In this document: piece by piece, positions 11,101-23,700 of the stretch
Position numbering within the stretch: the stretch's first letter is position 1
How the letters are laid out: each line of letters begins with the position of its first letter
NCBI GenBank assembly: GCA_964019695.1
Contig: OZ026521.1
Location: 37,384,939-37,448,938 of the forward strand
From: Loripinus fragilis
Lineage: Eukaryota > Mollusca > Bivalvia > Lucinida > Lucinidae
Length of the DNA: 64,000 nt
Reading direction: 5' to 3'
Notes under the pieces: model-generated
The model's input: the letters and a program-made list of their open reading frames with translations, nothing else
Database searches by the model: none
What the model was told of the DNA's origin: nothing
Program-made: the position numbers and the translations under genes

Positions 11101-14100
11101 TATCAGAATGAAAATTGTTTGTTGTTGAATAAGTAACACAACAAACAAGCAACAGGAGATCTGACACTGTCAGCAGTGTTTTCTCTTTTTAAATCATGTA
11201 CTATATCAATTGTTATTAGCAGGTCCTCAAGCTATAAAACACTTTTCATGCTCAACTCACTTTAGTACGAAATAATTGAGCTGCGACATAAGATTTCCAA
11301 CAATGTGGCATTTTGGCATGAATAGACTCAGACGAGACTGTGCAGCCTCCTTTTAAGCTTAAAAACTCCAAACGGTGTTCAGTTGATAGCTTAACAGTCA
11401 TAGGATATTTAAGCGAGTAGCAAAGGCTCTGATCTGTCTGCGCATATGTGCAAGCTGATCTGAGGCTTTGCTGGTCGCACATACCACATTGTTGGAAATC
11501 TCATGTCACAGCTCAAATTTATCACTTAATCTTCATAACTATCAAAATACAAACAGATGGTGGATTTTATTTTCTAAGAACAACAAACAATGCCATTATG
11601 TTCTAGTCATAAGTTGGCATTTAGAGATTGATGACCAGGACAAACTACATGCTCTTGTGAGTAGTGCATGAAAAGATATATAACCTTCTAACCTGGCGCC
11701 AAGGTTGTAAAACCCTTTTCGTTCTGAACGCAGCCAAGCATGAAATTGATCCTGCTAATAAATGTTGTAATGCCAACAATTCTTGGTATTTTAACATTTA
11801 TTAGCGGGATAAATACATCATTCGAGAGTTATAAAGCACGAAAAAAAAAAGATTTCGGCATTTTAATTGTTATGAGCAGTTTAAGTTTCATACTCCGTTG
11901 AGTTGTGCATGAAAAACGTTTTAAAACCTCGCAATCTGGTCTCATCCTCCTCATTCTCACTTATCGAGCTGAAGTATTGCAGGCATACATGCAATGTATA
12001 CGGATAAGTTCAACTGACATTACTAAACATCTTACCCCAACTGATTCAGCACGGTCAAGATAGCGGGCAGAAGACACTGTTAGGCACTTTGAAATGACAC
12101 TTATTCCCAAGTAAGCAAATAAAAGTGGGCCACTAAAAACTTGCCAGCAAAAAGCCTTTTGAAAGCTGTTTTGATGGTTCTCCTATTTTGGCCAGAGGCT
12201 GTATTGTATGCTGCAAGTTATCAATTAGAATCATTATATATCGGCCAAATGCTGAACTTGTATCATATTTGTTAAATCTAATAGACTCAAGAAACAGTGT
12301 TGAGTTATTTAATCATAAAAACACAAATCTTGTGTTCATCTTGACTTAAAAGATCCACTATTGCATGACACATTTATGCTAACATTTCATGAACGTGCTC
12401 TCATTTGATGGTTTTGAGGTTGATTTACAAAGCCCACCTCATCTAAATAAATTAATACCATCAATAGGGGAATGCGTCCCATCAGAACCATAAAGTTAAC
12501 TCACACTGGTAAATATATACGTCGCTTTGCCGGTATTTACCGGATGTGGTAGATATTGGTGTTAATACTAAATAGATAAACATGCCGTATGCAAAAGGGA
12601 CTAAAAACTTCAATCATTTTAATTATTCACCATGTGCATGTCGATCTATGTAAGCATTTAGGAATAGATTCGAGTACAGATTGAATACCTATCATCCGGA
12701 TTGGTACTCAAATCTATTCCTTAAAGCTAACATAAATCGCCATCTGCATGCCGGATACTTAAAATGATTGAATTCTATAGTCCCTTTGGCATACGGCATG
12801 TTTTTCTATTTAGTATTAACACCAATATCTACCACATCCGATCTATGAAGTACAGGCAATACGCATAAATACCAGCAAATCGACGTATACATTTACCAGT
12901 GTGTAACTGTTGGAAAATTTTCCTTGTCAAGATATAAAAAAAACACAACAATCCTTATATTATGTAATAATGATATGTGACACTCTTTTACTTTCCAATT
13001 TAGCACTTACCTTTTTAATATTTTTGGATATTTGTTTAGCGAAGTATTCAGCAAGACAAACAACAGCAGCAACAGCTATTCCACCTACGAGAATAAAGAA
13101 TACCCCAGCCACATTTTCTATTTGTAGTTCTGACGTCTCATCAGCTGATGATTTGGCATAGTCAGGACAACTTCTTCTACCCCACCACCTATGATAAAAC
13201 AGAAACTCAGATAAATTCTTTTCTAGCCTATAGACTTGTTCTGATTGCATACTTATACTTTCTGCAATAACATGGGCCATCCTGAACAATAATAATACTG
13301 TTTATTTATTTATTACTCATACAATTTTTACAGAGGACGCCCTATTAGCTAATTTTACTGGCAGCCCTCTCAAACAAATTAACAAATAATACAACTATAC
13401 TATTGCCATAAAGTTAAATTAAGATTAAAGTTAAGCAATTTGATAAAGAAAAGCCGTGGAATCTCTGAATTGTTAAAAGGCTGCAAACACCTTACAAAAA
13501 TTACCCATAACGTTTAAAAAATTCAATGAACACAGCATGGAGGCCAAGAGTCAGCAAAACTTTTACAATAAGGCCACAATAGTTGTAATTTCTTCAAAAC
13601 TTTCTCTTTGGAGCATTGACTTTCAGGATTTGATGCAAAAAGTCAGGAAATGGCTCATAATCATTCACTACTTCCGGTTTATGTTGCGTATAGCCATCAC
13701 ACTGTCAAATAACAACTTGGATTATTTTCATTATTAAATTCACTGGGTACATGCGTTCAAGATAATTTTATTAAATCATGTCCCACTCATGCAGTAGAGT
13801 CTAACAAAAATAGTTTTAATACGGCTGGTTCCCAGTTTCAAACATGTTAGCCGAGCTTGTCCCACACATGTTCAATTGGGTTCAGTCAGGCAACAAGCTC
13901 AGCCGTGGAAGACTAGCGATGTTCTGTTGTTTTTTGTATTCCTCGATGATGCCAGTACAGTGAAGTCTTGCAATGCTATCTTGTGGCACCATGTTCTGGC
14001 CATCTAGCGAGTCCAAGGGTGACCTAACACCAGATTCCAGGATTTGGTCCTGGTACTTTTGAGAGTTCAAAGTCCCAGTAACCACCTTTACCTGTATCAT

Positions 14101-17100
14101 GTGGTCGTCAGATAATGCACCGCATACCATAATGCTTCAGTAGCAATTCTTTACACTCAAAAATAAATGTAGACCGTTTCCTTTTTCTAATACTGCCACT
14201 ATCTCTATGTTCTTTCAAAGGTCTGCTTAATACACTCTGAGACACGTTTAATACCCTTGATACCATTGCAATGCCATCTTGTTTCATACCAGCGTTCCTT
14301 ATTGCAATTTTACATGTTCTGTCCTCTTTCTTCTTTGTAGATTTATCTAACATACGCGGTTTAAAGGCTATTTCATGACTCAACAGCAAAAGAAATTCAT
14401 TTTTGCATATCAACTCCTGGACAGTACTGTGTCGAAGCTTCCTGTTCATGGACAATAGTGAATGAAACTAATCTAACTTATCCAAATTTGGTAGCCAAAA
14501 TACAAGTGTACATGTCGAATAAAACCCAAATCTAAAATTATTATTCATTACTTCGAAAATCGGGATCATATAAAAATATGCTTAACTTTAAGGCAATAGT
14601 ATATATACATAGGTACACAACAAACCTGACAAACCTGCGGGGTCAAATTTCAATCACTTTGAATAATGAAAGGTATGAAATGAGTCAAGCCATGAGACTT
14701 ATAGAGGATCTTACATGAGTGCTGTTGTTTTATTGAATTTATTAAAGGAGTTGAGGAAAAGAGATAAAATGTGAGGCTTGCCAAGCATTTATCTCTTTTT
14801 CGCAACGAGTTTAATAAATATAATAAGACAGGAGCACGACTGTTAGATTCTATCTATCACAGGGTATTAAATTACTTACAAATCGCATTTTTGGCTTTAA
14901 AACGTCAATAATTTGCTATCTTTTACACAACGTTGTAATGGGCGCCATTACGCTACGTTACTAAATCTGTAAACTACTAGTGGTTTATCAATTTTATTGC
15001 ATGGTGTTATATCACTCCCAGACGGGACTTCATGATAGATAGAGGATCTTACATGAGTGCTCATGTTTTTGAATTTATTAAACGAGTTGGGGAAAAGAGA
15101 TAAAGGTGAGGCTTGCCGAGCATTTTATCTCTTTTTTGCAATGAATATTAATAAATTCAATAATACAGGAGCATGAATGATATATTCTTTTAATCATATG
15201 ACATTAAAATTACTTTAAAGTCTCATTTTTGGCATAAAAAACGTTTTAATTTTGTCAATATGCATGTAACATTGTTATGGAGGTCATAACGTTTCCCGAA
15301 AACCTGAAGACCACTAGTGTTTTATTGATTTATTGCATTGCGTTATTTCACTCCAAGACGCGACGTCATTACTAATTAAGATTAATGTATATCAAAAGCC
15401 AGATATCCAGTTTAATAGGATAATTTGGCATGCATGTTTAAAGTACAACTTAACGCGCATGCAAAACATGTTATCATCATTTTTGTTAAGAGATGGTAAC
15501 TGATGATTATTGAAATAGATGATGACAAAAGAAAGAGCCTTGCATTTACCACAGGATCTGATGTATGCCTTCAGCTCTAGTGATATAAATACATATACGC
15601 ACAAACTTACAAATAAACAGACCAAGCAGAACATGTTATATAAATTAATGACCACCCAGCGGGCAGTGGCCCGCTAGCAAAAGCCATACGAATGGCATTT
15701 CCCTGGTGGGCTGATAGTGGTCCAATACTGTATGCTTGCTTGGCATTGACTTACTTATTTTCTAACTCATGGAGAGTTCCTCTGTTGCTTAGTTTAAGGA
15801 CTGCCATAGAAAGCTCCTCTCTGTAAGTGGCTCCAGGTGGAACTGCTATACCAAAACCTTTAGGATCAAAAGGAGGTCCCACTTCCATAAAATCACAGTC
15901 CTGTATTGTCTTGTATTTGTTCACAGTTGTGTCCCAAAAGAAAACATAATTTCCAGCTTTAATCTTCTTAAACCCCTCTTCAGTATTCGCTACAAGTGAA
16001 GATGTGTCAATTTCTGACATTTGTGCCCACATCTTAGAGAAATGTTCAATGTCAGTGTTCTTGAAGAAAGACATGATACCACTGCTCTTCACTGTGCCAT
16101 ATTGTATCTTAGTTTGTGAAGCCAGGTCAGTCACAGACTTTATAGGAGTATTTATCTTCTTTACAGTTAGAAACGCAGCCAGGTTTGCAGTATATGATGA
16201 AATGAGTATAAGTGCAAAGAACCACCAAGAAGATGTTAATATTCGACCCGGAAGTGTTGTTGGTGAAGCATCTGTACCTCCTTGCAGGAGAGCGCCAAAC
16301 ACGAACCAAAAGCTTTCTCTGAAACTGATGGAGGGATACTCCTTACTGTCAACGTTACCAATACGTTCAAGAATATACAATATTATGCTTACAAATATAA
16401 ATGCTCCTAGTGTGCAAAACCACACAATAGGGTGCAATGGGTTCAAAAATTCAAAATAGGATGTTGTTGACCTTGGGACTTTCATTAGCACACTTATATA
16501 TCTAGTCATAAATGGTTTGGTGAAATCTACTGCTCCTTCTCTCATAGTGTTGATACTCAGCGGTGCCACTGACATTGTAGCGTTCTGAAACAGATGGTAT
16601 AATACCTAACTTGGTCACACTGGTAAATGTATACGCCGATTTGGTGGTATTTACGCGTAATGCCGGAACTTCATAGACCGGAAGTGGTAGATATTGGTGT
16701 TAATACTATACAGAAAAACATGCCATATGCCTAAAGGACTATAGACTTCAATCATTTTTAAGTATTCAGTATGTGCATGGCGATTTATGTAAGCATTTAG
16801 GAATAGATTCGAGTACCGATCTGAATGATCGGTACTCGAATCTATTCCTAAATGCTTACATAAATCGCAATGTGCATGCCAAATACTTAAATTAAATCTA
16901 ATTCTATAGTCCTTTTGACATATGGCATGTTTTTTCTATATAGTATTAACACTAATATCTACCACTTCTGGTCCACCAAATCGACGTATACATTTACCAG
17001 TGTGTTAGTGGCCAAATTTCATTTTGTTTTTATGTACGCTGATTAGGAAGAAACTTAGGCTTAGCACTTTTGAGATAATGTTTGAAAACCATAAGCCCAC

Positions 17101-17681
17101 TAAGCGGTAAATAGAGGAGCGAAGAATACGTTTGGTTGAACATATTCACTTTTATTTGCTTGTTTTCACTTTCACTTTGGTATGCCTTCGCTTTTAATAA
17201 TTAATAATTATTGAAAGCGTTCATTTTCTTGTCATGATCATGAAATAAACATCCCAATGTTAATTTGCACACGATGCTTCAGCTTAGAGTAAAATCAGGT
17301 TTATACAGCATGTCTATGCAAAATTGTATACTAATCTATGATTAATAATTTGTGTAACATACCGAGTTGTTAACATGATCTGTTTAATTCAATATTTTTT
17401 ATCATTTTCTGCAACATAGAACAATATAAACGTCTTTGAATACATGTTTATTGAGCTTGCAACAGTTTTACATCTATAAATGATTGCCTCATACTCAGAG
17501 CGAGGTTTAAAGTCGACTTTTTCCCACAAAAGTATCGTATAATACCAGGCTTTTCCATGGGCTTGTGCTATCCCCTCAAAACAAAGCGGTTGGTTGCCTA
17601 TTAGGTGTGCCTATTTCATAATATTTATACATTTACACATAAAATACCCGAAGATTTGGTTCAATCAAGATGGCCAACTGA

Positions 17682-17750
<69 letters not shown>

Positions 17751-20700
17751 ATGAGCTCAGTCTGATTTAAGTCATATCAGCACATGTCACCAGACAGATG
17801 CCAAATGGACACACAATAAAATCAATATATGACAGACTGACAATATGCCCATATTCCCTAATAACTTGGCCATTGATAAAATAACATACTCCTGAAAGTA
17901 ATTCGCCTATCATTCCATTCCAGTTTCCGTCGTCCATTTTTGATCCAAACTTCCCATCATGTACTAGGTATATGTCGTATTCAAACTCCAACATAGATGC
18001 AACTTCTGCGATAAGGTCTACAGCAAAACCTTCGAATCTGTCATTCCCAGCTCGTACTACATGGTCCCGTTTGTACATACAGAAAGGTTTCTCCTGATAA
18101 AAAAAATCAAATACACTGGAACATGAAATTTGGTACTTATTGCATGAACGAGAAGCTCAGGCTTATCCTGGCCATCACAAAAGCACAGTCTGACCAGAGC
18201 GTTCGCTCCTCAGGCACACATAGCATGACTGTAAATGAAGGCCCAGATTAAATTAGACCTCTACATGGGTGCCTTAAAGATTGAATTGCACATATGCATC
18301 TCATATAGTGCGGGAAAATATATTTATTCTTTTTTGTTAAAAATAATGGCAGCATTTTAACAAAAACGAATACATATCATTTTATCTTGCGAAAAGATAA
18401 ATGATTAAAAAATACTCTTTGTATTCTAGTTAGTGATTGTACTTTTGAAATTAAATGTTTATTTAATCTTTTGAAGCATAAGATAAATGATTATTTAGGA
18501 TTGACTAACATGATTTTTAAAACCATATTTTTATGAAGGAAAGCTGAAATACTAGTGATTTATCGTTTGTGTCATCGTCGTCTGATTGAAGAGTGGTCAT
18601 ATTCTTTGGTGATGATTAATATTAATTATTAAATGTGTTTCAAAAGTAACTTCTGCACAAAAAAACGTATTTATTGTGTACCAGATAGAGGTTTCCACAG
18701 ACAAAACTCTTATCTCATTTACCATTACCTGTCAGTTTAGATGTTCAATCTATTAAAGGACTTACATATGAGACCATTAAAGAAGATAATAAAAATATAT
18801 TTTTTATAAATGTTCTTTGTCTAATTTGGCATGACCATGCGCGGATCCAGACCCCCCACCCCTACCCCCACCCCCACCCCCCAAAAAAAACTATCACAAA
18901 GCTATAGAGTTTCTTAGCAATACTGGGCAGATCCCATGAAAAACTACATAGCTACCAAGCCAGCATTCAATACTGAACCATCATCGGCCTGTCAGGGAAA
19001 CGCTTTTTGCTGGCGTGTCGATGATGGCCCGCTTTTAGTGGTATTTATATCATCTCTCCCCCTCATCAATTAAACAAAAAGCAAAACAAAAACGTTGTCA
19101 CAGTTGGACCCCCTCTGACAAATTTTTCTGGACCCGCGCCTGAGGTCATCATCAATATTGAATAGATACAGCTGATACATGTGTGTTAGACTTATAGTAC
19201 TTATTGGAGTTTTTGTATTCCATGTGAACCATCTGCTACCATTATATCTCGTTCATCCTTAAAAGGAATCTAAAATGAGACTTATTTCAAACCAAAATCT
19301 CAAGTGCAAATAATTATTGTAAATGTCATAGCGACATCCACAAGCAGGAAATTGCAATAAGTTGATGTGGATTGATTCAGCTGTGTGTGCGAACTTAGAT
19401 TAAACTGAGTTTTCCCACTTACATTAAGTCAAAGAGAAATAGGTTGGCTTTATATTTGGTCACTAGGCTGAACCCTTCTGTAGAGGAAAACTAAAAGTGA
19501 ATTGCTAACTTCCTATTTTTAATAAAACATACCAGTATAGTAACCACTTTTGCTCTCCTTCCAACAAGAGGAAACGGTGACGTCCTGTTTATGTGCAAAT
19601 GTGGCTCCTGGAGTTGAAGGCGAGTCTCTGTGGGATCTCCAGTGTATTTCCATTCTCCTATCTGTTAAGTAGATTCAGAAACACACGTTTAGTCCTAAAT
19701 GGGTCAGAATGTAAATTAAAATACCAACACAATAGGTACGTGGAGATATTTTAACACATTGCAACAAAAAGCAGTTACGCTCTTGTTGTTGATGTTATGC
19801 ATATTCTGCTTACTAAAGTAAGTAAAGGTGCAAAGATCAGGAATCGATACAATCAAGTACCACACCTGACCCAGGATACCAATGGGAAAGTGACAAACTC
19901 ACAGAAGACACCACAAACGAGAGCCAAGAGGTCAGCCCTTTCCCAGCAGGTGACCACAAAGCACATATAAACAGACGCGCACAGACATAGCAAACACAAA
20001 TCAGAACAAAAACATAAAAGATCCACAAAAGAAGTACCGCCTTGGAACGGTCAGTAAAATATTTTACTGGAGGGCTTAAACCGGTTTAACGTCGCCAACC
20101 TCACCCTTAATTCAGATGTGGATCAAGACACATAGATATTTGGTTTGCATGAAAGACCCCTAACTTATCAATGCATCATCTCCTAAAACATATAAATCAA
20201 GATTTAACAAGGAGATAAAGCAAGGATAAGGACTCAACAGTAAATTAAACTGAATACCGGAGCAAAAGAAATCCAACAGGTAAACCCCGGTGGGCCCGAC
20301 AAACAGCCAAAGCATCAGGCCCCTACCATCTCATCAATAGATAAGTCTTTAAGTCGGAACCATCATAGAGTCTGAAGTCCGACCCACCGGCGTGCAATTA
20401 AAGAGGAAAGCAAAGTTACCAACCGTGATTGGGTTGACCACCAAGCATGCAGTCTGTTGCAATACATTAATGTTATAGCCAATCTTTTTATAATGAGAAA
20501 TTATTTTAATGAACTGCGCTGAAAAATTATTAGAGCCAACAATCTTCTTCAATTTATATACCAAGTCACCATAGAAATCATGTTCCGAAAGTCCTTGGCT
20601 CAAGAGAGATTTAAGTCCAACTTGGAATTTAGAAATCAAATCATAGTATCGTCTATAAAATTTAGAAAATGTTTTGCGAAGTTTATGATACCGATAGCCT

Positions 20701-23700
20701 TGTTTAAGAAGTTTCTGGGTTAACAATTTATTGCGAGTGTTGAAGTCAGCAACATAGCTAGATGCTACCTTTCATAAAGATCATAAAAATACTAATAGAT
20801 ATGTATATACTCCACTCTGGTCCTCTTAGAGCAAAACTTGCCCCCTTCATATACACATTCTGTAAAGATCTGATAAAAACTACATACATGTGTTACACAG
20901 ATCCTCATGTATACATGTGGTAGTGTTGCCTTTCATACGAATGACACAAATACTGTTAATGTATATTATATTTAGAAATTCGGAAAAAATGTGTACATCA
21001 GAACAGCCCTTTTCCAAACTTTCTTACCCTGGGTTATCTGAACACACAATGCATAAATTGGAGGCAATATTTAAATTTAAAGAAGGTGTTATCGTTCGTG
21101 CTTAAGCGGATTCCTGACATTTTTGTACCAAAAAGATTGTAATTAAATATATTATATAAACGATACCAAATGATTGATAATCTGTGGAATACACAACAAC
21201 AACGACAAACAGGGTCATTTGGGAAGGACATGGTGCTGTTAGAATTCCAGATTTTTTTAATTGACGATTTTGTTTAATAATACTTGTTTTGTTAGCAGAA
21301 ATAGTATTACCTGAACCTGGTCATATCCTGAAATCTCAGTGAGAAAAATTGAGAAATTAGACCTTTTTCCATTTTCGTCAAACTGGATATTCCCTAAATG
21401 CCCTTCATGTCTGATCTGAAACGATTACATGACAAATTCAATATTCTATTCAGATTTCATTTGTTTTATCAGTTTTACAAGCACTATAGAAGCATACACG
21501 GCTGCTGCTTTAGGCCTATTACAATAATTTGAGACAAAGTTTGATCGGGAGTTTGATTAAGTGGTAAATAATTGAGAAAAAAAACAAATAGCAACCGACA
21601 TTTGAAAATTAAAGTATTTCATTAGAATGAGGACACTATTTAGGCTTCGACGTAGGAAGACCTGACTATTGCACGTGAACAACAAAGGTCCAGTCCAGCC
21701 TTGACATCCGCACCTTCGTCATTCGCTAGCTAGACAGTACAATGGTCAAACTCACTCTGTCCAAAATTTCATATTCTAGCTAATCCTTGTAGCTCAGCAT
21801 ACTGGTTTTAGTCTCACTTTGTTGGACACCTTACAGACATGATATGGGCCATTGCATGAGATTTCCAACAATGTGGTATGTGCGACCAGCGAAGCCTCAG
21901 ATCAGCCTGTCCATAAGCACAGTTCGAGCAGATCCTTTGCTAGTCGCTTGAATATTCTATGACTGTTAAGCTACTGACTGAACATCAATTGGAGTTTTTA
22001 AGCTTAAAAGGAGGCTACACAGGCTCGTCTGAGTCTACACTTGTCAAAATACCATATTGTTGGAAATCACATGTCATGGCTCCATTACCTCACTTCATGG
22101 CCACTGATCAGCATATTTTCATTTTACAACGAGTTTAATAAATTTGATAATAAATGACTACGGATAAAAGGTAGCACTAAATCTAGTTGAAATCACAGTT
22201 TGAGGCAAAAAAATGCAAATAGCAAATATGACTTTATTATGTGCGTGCTTGCATTACGTTGCACAACTGATTTGCATTTCTAGTGCATCATCGAATCTAA
22301 AATGGGTTATTACCGAATTTATCTGCAGCTTAAGTCATCTGACAGTGATAGACATAACTTTAAGGCTCTACACTGTCAACCTTAAAAATATATATTGAAG
22401 AGGTTCAACAACTTTGAAAGCAAGTACATCTGAAAAGCTATTGAGAAACCAAGTAATTTGCTGCAAACCCGATAAAATTTAATGAAAATTAAGAACGTTA
22501 CAGATGATTGTACAGTAGAGAATTGAAAGCTATGAAGGGCAGCCATTTTCAGCTTTGTGACGGCACACATACAGCCTAGTTAAATATGCATAAACATAAT
22601 AACTAGGTTTCTGTAAGTTTGCATTTTTATTGATTCTTCTGTTGAAAATAGGTGATGTTGAAGAGACAAAAACCCTGTACAGTTTGCAATGAAATAGGAG
22701 ATTTTATTGGCTTTTCAAAATTTACAGGAAGTCCATTAAATATTCAAAATGGCAGCCTCCATTGGCTTATTAGAAGTCAGCATTTTGATTTATAAATTGC
22801 TATAACTTTCTGATTTTACATCCGATTTTAATCGGGTTAGCAGCAGACTGCATGGTTAGATTAGGGATAGCATATAAAATTCATTTGCTTCCAATGCTAC
22901 AGTCCCCTTTAATGTAACCATTGCAAACACTTACCTGTTTTATTTCATTGGCAATTTGCTTTCTAATCTCTTCTATGCCAGTGTTTATGTCAACGAATTT
23001 AAGGACTTGTTCCAGTAAACTGATAGCATCATGTGCTATTGTCTGGTTAAGTGCATTGTCATATCTTCTTTTGACACTGTCACCGGTATCGAATGGCATC
23101 ATTCCAAACACTGTAAAATTAACATGGATATCGGAAAATATCCTGAACACATCTGGTAACTCATCACCCTGAAAAAGAATACCATGCTCGACCTATTAAA
23201 CGCACTGTGAGCATACCATTTACAAAATCATATATCATAAAACCCTTTTTAATTAAGTGCAGATAATCTGGCTTCTGGTGGCATACCTGCTGTTTTTGAT
23301 ACATGCTAATCTATATTGATGAAATTGTCTAGTTATAAACTAGACCATAGACTAGTTAAACCACAGTTGCAACTCAAAAAGAGCACAGTGCATGCGTAAC
23401 AGAAGTATGAGCGCTCTTGATTCATTTCAAAGTTAATGTGGCACCCAGAGGATGAATGCAATTGGTTCATTTTAAAGTTAAGGAAACACCCGAAACTAAT
23501 TTTGGCCAGCACTAAAGATTTGGTACTTATTGCAAATTGGTAAAGTCACTCTCATGTATATCTAGTGGGACTGGAAGTCTATATTAAAGACAAAACTATT
23601 CAACTTTGTCCCTACTTTGTGTTTGTGAGTAGTGTAGACTCTGGCGAGAATGTTTGGAAGCATGTGATAGTCTAAGCCTTTACTGATCACATTGAGATAA

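Larger units (their letters stand above)
8116..13010 (-). other. Intron between x11 and x12, copy A
   Basis: 4.9-kb intron holding MITEs and insertions listed separately. Two stretches, 9377-9862 and 10028-10508, are missing from copy B. The rest aligns with 50483-54341 at lower identity than the 5' introns. 8216-9376 and 11520-12500 contain nothing I recognise. Confidence 0.7.

Noticed and set aside
11275..11516. Possible tRNA-like gene inside the family-1 MITE (GCAAAGGCTCTGATC region)
   Set aside because: No cloverleaf or matching A and B boxes could be built; the terminal inverted repeats explain the element.
16004..16459. 151-codon plus-strand open frame over the pore exon
   Set aside because: It is antisense to the clearly coding exon x10; the equivalent frame in copy B is broken to 93 codons.
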